From the NCBI RefSeq assembly GCF_933775445.1, contig NC_065875.1, positions 1,364,001 through 1,428,000 on the forward strand: DNA of 64,000 nt. Reading direction: 5' to 3'. The notes under the pieces are model-generated. The model searched no databases and was not told where the DNA came from. It saw only the letters and a program-made list of their open reading frames with translations. The first letter of the stretch is position 1, and each line of letters opens with the position of its first letter. Shown here one piece after another: positions 56,426 through 64,000 of the stretch. This DNA is from Argentina anserina. Lineage: Eukaryota; Streptophyta; Magnoliopsida; Rosales; Rosaceae. The translations under genes and the position numbers were made by a program.

Positions 56426-57755
56426 CGACTTGAATATATGAGGCGGTAAGCTGGAATGGGTTCTTAAACAACCTGCGTGATAAAATAAGAAGCGAAGATT
56501 GATCACTAAAATGCAACGATTGGGCATCAAAATGAATGATACATTTATTAATATACAACCAAGACTAAGTTTTCTATTTGTTAAAGCATAGGTTAATTGT
56601 CGGCACTTGATGATCTTTGTCATTGTACACTTAATTTATAGTTCTAGTTAGTGGACAATACTATACCTTTTCCATTCATGAATTTCGTTTTCACAATCCT
56701 TCTTTTATTTACGTTATGCTCGTGACCTCCAATTTGGACTACGAAAGTCAATCCCTTCTCCCCTATGGTGATATTTTCCAAGAGCAAAATATCTCAACAT
56801 CTCTTATTTTTTATATATTAAGGCAATTTGTCATAAGTAACCGCTCATTCTAAAAATACTATATATACGCTTGATTTATTAACATTTTAAAACTATAAAT
56901 TATATTATACGATGTTTAGAATAGTAAATAAAAAAATAAAAAATAATCAAGTGTGAGAGGAATTTTAAGTAGTGGGCTCTAACTACAACTCCTCTATCTA
57001 TTTTTTCAAGCTTTTCTTAAATTTTTAAAATCAAATTTACGTGCGTGTTAAGAGGCTAGTAGCTAATTAAGCTAGTTTCTTTATCAATTTTTATTTACCA
57101 TGATAAACATTATAATCTATTAGCCAATAATTTCCATGGTAAGGACTTAATGTGATGAATTTGGATTGAGGGAAAAGAAAACTCATGCTTGGGTGAAAAT
57201 GAATTGGAGACTTTATCTATCTAACAATGAGTGACATATATGGAATCAAGAAAGCATATGCCTTTACTCTTCACATAATATTAAAAACGGATATGGAAGC
57301 TAATAAAAACACCTCGCCATGGAATACCTTAAAAATCATGATCAAAGAAAATGGGTTAATGAATAATGACATAATTTGTCAGTAACAGAAGACATTGAAT
57401 AATGATTTGAAATTGAATGCATAATACCTAATTGAGATATCTAGCTATCAGTTGGTCATCTCATCATGAAATAGCCTAATTAATTTGGCCGAGTCGATCA
57501 TCAAGCAACAAAATACAAGGTCATCAAGTAAAAAAAAATTATTTCGGTTATTAAAAAAAATTTATTTCGGTACTAAACGGTCAGTAATAAACTGTCCAAG
57601 AGATTACAGCTCTAACAAAAACTAAAACTAAAACTTTACAGCTAAAATATTTCATTTTGGTAACCCTTGACCAGAATCCGGCGATCAGACGAAGGGTACA
57701 ATAGTAAAACACCCAAACCTATGCAGCAGGAGCCAGCTTTCAGGAAATTTAAAGC
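56426..57755. other. Upstream intergenic region of the CIPK gene
   Basis: AT-rich, no gene. A short direct repeat with TTATTTCGGT near 57540 and 57562 is separated by an A-run. Nothing else is identified until the TATA box. Confidence 0.5.
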
Positions 57756-57762
57756 TATAAAA
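57756..57762 (+). promoter_or_regulatory. TATA box of the CIPK gene
   Basis: TATAAAA, 89 bp upstream of the ATG at 57845. It is followed by a CT-rich leader (57805-57840) common in plant 5' UTRs. Confidence 0.8.
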
Positions 57763-57844
57763 GGCGAGACCAAAGCAACAATCATACCTAGCCGGCTCTT
57801 GATACTCTCTCTCTCACTTACTCTGCGCCTTCTCCAACCCAGCC

Positions 57845-59146
57845 ATGGGCCGTGGGCCCCCACCACCACCACCCCCCTCCGCCACCTCCACTCTTCTCGG
57901 GAAGTACCGAATGGGCCGGATGCTGGGCCGGGGCAGCTTCGCCAAGGTCTACAAGGCACAATCCTTAGCCGACGAGGCACCCGTCGCCATTAAAATCATC
58001 GACAAGCTCAAAACACACGCCGCCATGGAGCCGCTGATACTCCGGGAGATCTCCGCCATGCGCCGCCTCCAGGACCACCCCAACGTCCTCAAAATCCACG
58101 AGGTCATGGCCACCAAGTCCAAGATCTACATCGTCATGGAGCTCGCCACCGGCGGCGAGCTCTTCGCCAAGATCGCCCGCCACGGCAAGCTGCCGGAGTC
58201 CCTCGCCCGCCGCTACTTCCAGCAGCTCGTCTCCGCCCTCCGCTTCTGCCACGAGAGCGGCGTCGCCCACCGCGACGTCAAGCCGCAGAACCTCCTCCTC
58301 GACGGCAACGGCGACCTCAAGGTCTCCGACTTCGGCCTCTCCGCCCTGCCGGAGCAGCTCAAGAACGGCCTCCTCCACACTGCCTGCGGCACGCCGGCGT
58401 ACACCGCGCCGGAGGTGCTCTACCGGGTCGGGTACGACGGGTCCAAGGCCGACGCGTGGTCCTGCGGCGTCATCCTCTTCGTCCTCCTCGCCGGACACTT
58501 GCCGTTCGACGACAGCAACCTCGTGGCGATGCACAAGAAAATCCAGCGGCGCGATTACGTCATCCCGGCGGCGGTTTCAAAGCCGGCGCGGCGGATCATA
58601 TACCAGCTCCTCGACCCGAACCCGAACACTCGCCTGAGCGTGGGGGCCGTCATGGAGAAGCCCTGGTTCCAGAGAGCCATAGATTTGAAGTCAGCTTCCG
58701 ACGGCTGCGATTACTTCGCGGCGGCGGCGGAGGAGAAGCCGAAATGCGACGGCGGAGTGTCGGGGATGAACGCGTTCGATATAATATCCATGTCGTCGGG
58801 GCTGGACTTGTCGGGGCTTTTCGAGGCGGAGAACAGGAGGGAGAGGAGGTTCACGGCGAATGTGGCGGCGGATAAGGTGGCGGAGAAGGTGGGGGAGGTT
58901 GGGGAGAGGATGGGGTACAAGGCGGAGAGAGGGAAGGGAGGGATGAGCGTTGGGTTGGGGAAAGGAGGAGGGAAAGGACGACGTGTCGTTTTGGTGGTGG
59001 AGATGATGGAGGTGGCGGTGGGTTTGGTTTTGGGGGAGGTCAAGGTGGTGGAGGGTAGTGGGGTCGAGTTTCCGGTGCTTCTTTGGGAGGACCTGAGAAC
59101 TGGGTTGGGGGACGTAGTTATGTCGTGGCAACACGGCGTCGTTTAG
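57845..59146 (+). CDS. CBL-interacting protein kinase (CIPK/SnRK3), CIPK4/7-like
   Basis: Intact single-exon Ser/Thr kinase of 433 residues. The glycine loop is GRGSFAKVY (28-36), the ATP lysine K50 in VAIKII, the catalytic loop HRDVKPQN (142-149), DFG at 162-164 and APE at 188-190, with an activation segment between. The NAF motif is at 309-311 in [19 protein letters not shown], which binds calcium-sensing CBL proteins and relieves autoinhibition. The C-terminal regulatory part follows, including a phosphatase-interaction region by family homology. The lack of introns and the N-terminus ([18 protein letters not shown] style) suggest the intronless CIPK4/7 branch, an inference from memory. 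Codon use is extremely GC-rich at third positions in the kinase domain, unlike the flanks. CIPKs phosphorylate transporters and channels in ion and stress signalling. The start ATG lies 89 bp after TATAAAA. Minus-strand open frames (57965-58534, 58691-59191) are shadows. Confidence 0.95.
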   Translation: MGRGPPPPPPPSATSTLLGKYRMGRMLGRGSFAKVYKAQSLADEAPVAIKIIDKLKTHAAMEPLILREISAMRRLQDHPNVLKIHEVMATKSKIYIVMELATGGELFAKIARHGKLPESLARRYFQQLVSALRFCHESGVAHRDVKPQNLLLDGNGDLKVSDFGLSALPEQLKNGLLHTACGTPAYTAPEVLYRVGYDGSKADAWSCGVILFVLLAGHLPFDDSNLVAMHKKIQRRDYVIPAAVSKPARRIIYQLLDPNPNTRLSVGAVMEKPWFQRAIDLKSASDGCDYFAAAAEEKPKCDGGVSGMNAFDIISMSSGLDLSGLFEAENRRERRFTANVAADKVAEKVGEVGERMGYKAERGKGGMSVGLGKGGGKGRRVVLVVEMMEVAVGLVLGEVKVVEGSGVEFPVLLWEDLRTGLGDVVMSWQHGVV

Positions 59147-61235
59147 GTTGATGATGTTGTGTTCAGACTTCAGTCGTCTTTGCTTGTACATGAAGAAGGA
59201 AGTAAAAGACTTTGATGACTCTAAGGGTTTGTGGGAGGAGGATTAAATTAGTGTTGTACATTAGATTAGTGCAGATGTTGTTGCTTTGGTGGTAATGGTA
59301 GTTGATTAATCAGAGTTTAGGTTCGTTTGACGATCCATAATGTTCTAGATTCTTTCAAGTTATTAGTCCCCAGATTAGTAATGGATCATAATCATCAGCA
59401 TAACTTATGTACGAGCTCAACTTGACTGTTGTGTAGTAACCTCGATCATATCTTACGATTTCAATCCTAAAAATACTTAAATGTCTCTGATGAAGAATAA
59501 TGGCAGTTGGGATTATGAAACGTCAGAAAATCGATTCAAAATATATTGTTGCTGGCAATTGTATTGTTAATCTCTATTTCTATACAGTATTAAGGATCTA
59601 ATCTCCGAAATTTATGTACTTTATGATATGATCATATCGATAATAGAACATAGAAAATATTATTTTTGATCTTATTTCAACACATTTTTAGTTGATCATG
59701 CAATGATGCAATTCTTTTTTTTTTAGTTTTGAGATCACTATAGAGTTTCAATCGATATCTCTTGTACGTTCTGGAATAGATTTTTTCACAGTATCCAATA
59801 TGATGATCATTTCACATATATTTTAGTGTTGTTATTGGCTTTATGACTCCATGCCCATCTGGAAACGTTTGCATGCTTCATGCAGACGTAGTAGCTCAAC
59901 TCTTTCGCAGCCAAACAGATCCATATCACGCACATCGTTCTTTCCTCAGAAGATTCACATGAGAACTGACTCTAGGTCTGACTAAAGTTTCTGTCACCAG
60001 CTTAATCAGGTGCGAGGTTTCACCTGAAACATCATCACCATTGTTACGCGGTTACAGACGAGAAGCTGGTGAAGCTGCAAATTAAACCCAGTAACCCACC
60101 ATGATTAGATCTACCTATACCTGGAAAGTCTTCCAAGTTTCTATAACTAGTGATTATACACAGTATGGTGTCAAACTGTCAATCGAAGCCTCATTTTCTT
60201 CATTCCTCCTAAATTATTGAAATATTTGTCGACAACTAGAAACTAAGCTAAGCTATTATACATCAGTAGACACCAAGGTCATCTTTTTTAAAGTGACTTA
60301 ACGTTTATTTGTATTTGACGTGAGGTGATTATGCGTACGAAAACATAATCAATAGAAATGAAAAATGACTTGGTTAAGGAACTGTACTGTTTTTGGAGTT
60401 TAGTTGGTAAACATAACTATGTTTATCAGAGTTTAGACTTGAGAGCCTTTCTGTTGTAAACTTTTATTTAATAAACTGGAATACTTGTGAGGGAGGAGTC
60501 ACCCAGCATGACATCAAGTTTGGCTCAGACATCGGCTCCGCTCCTTCGCTTCCACATTAAGTCTTCGATCGGCGCCGCTCATGGAATTCCAAAAATGTCC
60601 TCGCAAGTGTTAGTTGGCTTTGGTTTTGGGTCTTCCCGCTTCTTTCTTTCTCCCTCCTGGCTCCATTGCGATTTTAATTCAAGGAAGGAGAATAACGGGA
60701 AGAGGGAAGGAGTCGACGAATTTAGGGGTGAACTGATTTCTTGGTTTGATTTCTTCTTAGTAATCCAATGGTATGATTGTGGTGGGGTCTTCAAAATTAC
60801 TTGGATTTCTGGACAGCTGAATTGAATTCAAATTAGATACATGTCTTCATCGCTCTGAGTTTCCCCAGGGTATATAGTTATGTAGGATGCAACCACGCAT
60901 ACACAATTCGAGAGCCCCATTTCTTTGATTGCGTTTCAGCTAGAAGTTGCGGCAAATTAGAACTGCTTGCAGAGATGGTATCATCTACCTATAACCACTT
61001 TCATTCACTCTGACAACAGCAGAGGGCTGACATCCAAGCTTGCAAACCACTCTGACAATCCTTCTTTATTGATACTTCTAGCTTTCCCACAGCCTTCTTT
61101 GAAAGTCCAGATTTCACCAAAACAAGTCCCAGTGATTTTAGCAGACACGTTGTGATTCACATGAGTAAAAATTATAAAATAAAACTTCGACCGTTGGATG
61201 TAATTAGGTTTCTGAGATATTGATATGATACAAAA
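59147..61235. other. CIPK 3' flank and intergenic DNA
   Basis: The first 100-200 bases are presumably 3' UTR. The plus-strand frame 60487-60825 (112 residues) lies in a slightly GC-richer patch, but no domain is evident and the overlapping minus-strand frame is as long. I do not call a gene. Confidence 0.4.
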
Positions 61236-62170
61236 TTCACCAAATTTTGTAATCGTTTAGGTCTCAATTTACACGGTCAATCCTAATTTAAGCACTAACT
61301 CCCTAAAGGGAGTTGTGTCGCGCGTTTAAAATTATTTTAAATTTTTTACATGTGTATATAAAGCTAACTATCCTGATTGCATGGTAATTTTTGGAGAATT
61401 CTTAGAGCGTCAAAACTATTTTTATGATTTTTACAAGATGTTAGATTCTTCAAAATTGACAAAAAGTCAAATAAATGGACGCGTGACACAATTCTGGTTG
61501 CACCATTGTCCTTGTCATTTTCTTATTATTTTAAATGATTTCATAACCCAAAAACACATTTAAAAATATCATAGTTTTTCAAAACAATCATATGCGTTGT
61601 CATTACCGCGTTTTCTCAACTCATGCAAACAAATTGAATAATTATGTTTCCGTAACATAGATCTCCTTAGAAGGTATGAGGTACAAAGAGCTAATTGTGT
61701 GGATCGAGAACAAAACGTTACCTAAAATTAGTGAATTTTCTACGACAGCCATAGCACAGTATAGAGACGGTATCCTACGGTCGATTTTTAAAATTTTTAT
61801 TTTCTCAGTATAGTTAGTTTATAAACAAACGCATTTACATATAATCTAATATGAATGTTATGCAACTTTAGTAGTTCACCAAATTTCGTAATCGTTTGGG
61901 TCTCGATCTATGCGATCAAGCCTAATTAACACACTACCTCCCTAAGAGTAGTCGTATCGCGCAATCAAAATTATTATAAAACTTTTATATGGGTAGATAG
62001 AGCTAAGTATCCTGACTGCGTGGTAATTTTTGGTGAATTTTTAGAGTATTGAAACTATTTTTTAAGATTTTTAGAAGATGTTAGATCCTTTAAAATTAAC
62101 TAAAAATCAAATAAATGGACATGTGGCCCAATTTTGGCCGCTTGTTTGTCCATGTCATTTTGTGTTGATT
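61236..62170. repeat. Direct repeat pair, about 300 bp each, 639 bp apart
   Basis: TTCACCAAATTTYGTAATCGTTT starts units at 61236 and 61875 (core TCACCAAATTT). Shared order: TAGGTCTC/TGGGTCTC, CACTAACTCCCTAA/CACTACCTCCCTAA, TCGCGC, GGTAATTTTTGG and AAATGGAC. Similarity is moderate. It is probably an old transposon fragment duplicated in tandem. Confidence 0.75.
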
Positions 62171-63631
62171 AATTTAAATGATTTTAAAATTTCAAAAAAT
62201 ATTTTTACTTGTCATGTGGTCCTCACCTTGTGGTCCTCTCCTCATGTGGTCTTCACATCTTCTAATGTTGTAAGGTCAAGCTGGTCATCAAGTGTTAAAT
62301 CACAGCCACATGATCTATTTGTTAGGATCTTATAGTTGACAATGGATCTGATGTGTTAGAATATTGATACTCGGAGTACTAAAGACGTTTCCGCATTAAC
62401 ACCGCATTAACAGGTAGTTGAGCATGATGAATTATATGATGAAACCGACTACCAATGAAGTGAATGAACAGTATTGCGCTAAATGGAATCCATTCTCTCT
62501 TTTTTTTTAGAATGCCTTCTCCTCTTATTTGATGCCATGGTTTTCTTGAAATCTTACTGCCTCATGTTCTCTTTACCTTGCTTGCTTTTCAACTTCGATC
62601 ATCACACGAACCGGTTGAATTTATGGCATAAAAATTGATTTCGATCCCATAAAGGATTGAAATTACTGTACATATGATTGAGTTTGGTTACCCGGTAGTC
62701 GTGCAATTTTATTTTTTATTTTTTCTTAATTAGAAGGTTAAAATTGGAATATTTGATTGATATTTATTTTATAGGGAGAACAAAGCTGATTGTTGGGGGC
62801 AATAACCAAACTCATTTGCAAACTTTTCACTTTCTTTTTCAAAATCTCCTATGAATGGAAGATTTATGGGCTTCTTACAAAAAAAGTCACTTTTAACACT
62901 CTAAATTTAAAAAATCCCCTAAGTTTTCAAAATTATAAAGTAATCACTTTTTTAATTTTATTATACCGTTATCACTAGAGTTAGCAAAAATTACATATTG
63001 ACACTGCCTAATTCCCCCCCTTCTCTCTCTCAAACAAATCTTAAATTTCTCCCATCTCTCTCTCTCAACAGATTTCAGTTTTCTCCCTGCTATGCTCTCT
63101 CTTTGTACCCGTGTTGCGTTGGCGACCTCGTCGCCAAATCCCAAATGTCGATGTCCTCATCCACATATGTATTGTCCCCTTCTGCGTCACCTCCAAAACC
63201 ATGTCCCTAAATCTCTATTTCTTGCCGGAACAATCCAGTTCACTTCGGTCATCCACGCTGCCACATTGGAGGTTGATTACCACTGCTATTCTCCAGCGCA
63301 TGTTCACATCTCACCTCTATGGGTTTGAGATCTCGATCTCCTTTTGCAGGTCGGAGGCCCAAAAATTGAGGAACTCAAACTGCACGGGAGAGTTTGTTTC
63401 AAGCTTGGGACCGTCATAGCCCTTGGATGCTGAGGCGAAAGAATCAACAATAGTGAAGATTGTGTTTGTGACTCCGAGGCTTTAAACACACAGCAAAAGG
63501 GATTTCGTAGAGAATAAAAAAAAGAAAAAGATTCGGTACTGCGTGATGGCATGTTATGTCCTGAGTTTCCTTGAAGACGCATTAGATGGAGAGAAAACAC
63601 GATTTGGTTCATCTCTCTCACTCTCTCTCTC
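62171..63631. other. Intergenic, no gene recognised
   Basis: Frames near 63000-63645 on both strands overlap CT-rich simple sequence (63020-63065 and 63610-63632) and give no domain. Nothing else is evident. Confidence 0.4.
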
Positions 63632-64000
63632 TGATAGGAGCACAAAATGTGATGTTCTTAATGTGTTTATGCCCTATTCTTACTCTATGTTACCTCTTAT
63701 TTAGTATGTTTTAGTTTCGTTTTTTGTATGAATAAGTGTCTAGGTGGAGCTTATATCGATTATGAGTGAATTGATGATGAAATCGTGCTAAGTGTTAAGA
63801 ATCCTTGTTGAGATATGATTCCTTGTTCGAGTAGGATTCATCATTTCCTATTTCTTTGTTTCTAACGTACTTATTTTTATTAGGAAAGACAAATCCATGT
63901 TGGAGAAGGAAAGCAATCCTAGTTGCGCAAGGAAAGAGAGACTGAAAATCAGTTTCCTAGAAGGATAAGGAGAGGCCGTGCAACATTGATGGTTTCCTAT
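63632..64000 (+). mobile_element. Probable LTR start, cut by the window end
   Basis: Starts TGATAGGAGCACAAAATGTG right after a (CT)n tract and shows no relation to the sequence before it. TG start and composition fit a plant LTR, but the other end, target duplication and coding region lie outside. Tentative. Confidence 0.35.

Noticed and set aside
57539..57575. Repeated TTATTTCGGT with an A-run, like the micro-insertions
   Set aside because: The A-run itself is part of the repeated unit, so a plain tandem duplication explains it.
57965..58534. 189-residue minus-strand frame (and 58691-59191 minus)
   Set aside because: Antisense shadow of the GC-rich CIPK coding sequence.
60487..60825. 112-residue plus-strand frame
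   Set aside because: No domain, opposite-strand frame of similar length, no promoter or splice context.
63304..63645. 113-residue minus-strand frame
   Set aside because: Starts in a CT/GA simple repeat and overlaps plus-strand frames of equal quality.

Overview
This window looks like a piece of nuclear genome from a flowering plant, most likely a eudicot. The evidence is plant-type LTR retrotransposons (a Tekay/Del-like chromovirus, a copia element and many very long solo LTRs), hAT, CACTA and Mutator-like MITEs, an atypical CDR1-like aspartic protease and a CBL-interacting protein kinase (CIPK) with its NAF motif. I cannot fix the species; Rosaceae is only a guess from the style of the repeats. 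Gene density is low: two intact single-exon genes, one small two-exon gene, one truncated gene relic and a few unidentified remnants. I found no tRNA, rRNA or CRISPR.

Layout. 1-13.4 kb: copy A of a locally duplicated host segment, broken by a solo LTR (168-2322, TSD AAACC) and a decayed copia element (4499-11628, TSD CATAA), which itself carries a 2.9-kb solo LTR (7543-10462, TSD TTCTC). 13.4-16.1 kb: LTR fragments nested in opposite orientations. 16.1-24.6 kb: a minus-strand Ty3/gypsy element (TSD ATGAG) with one nearly complete LTR, one LTR truncated into gag, and a single pol frame cut by five stops. 25.3-26.6 kb: an ARM-repeat U-box-like pseudogene cut at its 5' side by another LTR fragment. 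28.0-32.3 kb: copy B of the duplicated segment, which lacks the copy A insertions but has its own Mutator-like insertion. 33.9-34.4 kb: a small PET100-like mitochondrial gene. 35.0-35.5 kb: a hAT MITE with a perfect 8-bp TSD. 38.7-39.4 and 46.7-47.5 kb: a second local duplication, flanking an aspartic protease gene (41.3-42.6 kb) and a dead LINE fragment (45.1-46.6 kb). 48-57.7 kb: AT-rich intergenic DNA with MITEs and short tandem duplications. 57.8-59.1 kb: an intact CIPK gene with a clear TATA box. 59.2-64 kb: intergenic repeats and a probable new LTR starting at 63632.

The genes do not form a pathway. The aspartic protease is predicted to be secreted, the CIPK to act in calcium/CBL signalling, and the PET100-like protein in mitochondrial cytochrome c oxidase assembly. 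The main value of the window is its insertion history. The local duplications act as empty-site controls for several insertions. They also help show a set of four very small poly(A)-tailed insertions flanked by 9-15 bp target duplications, which ordinary repeat annotation would miss.
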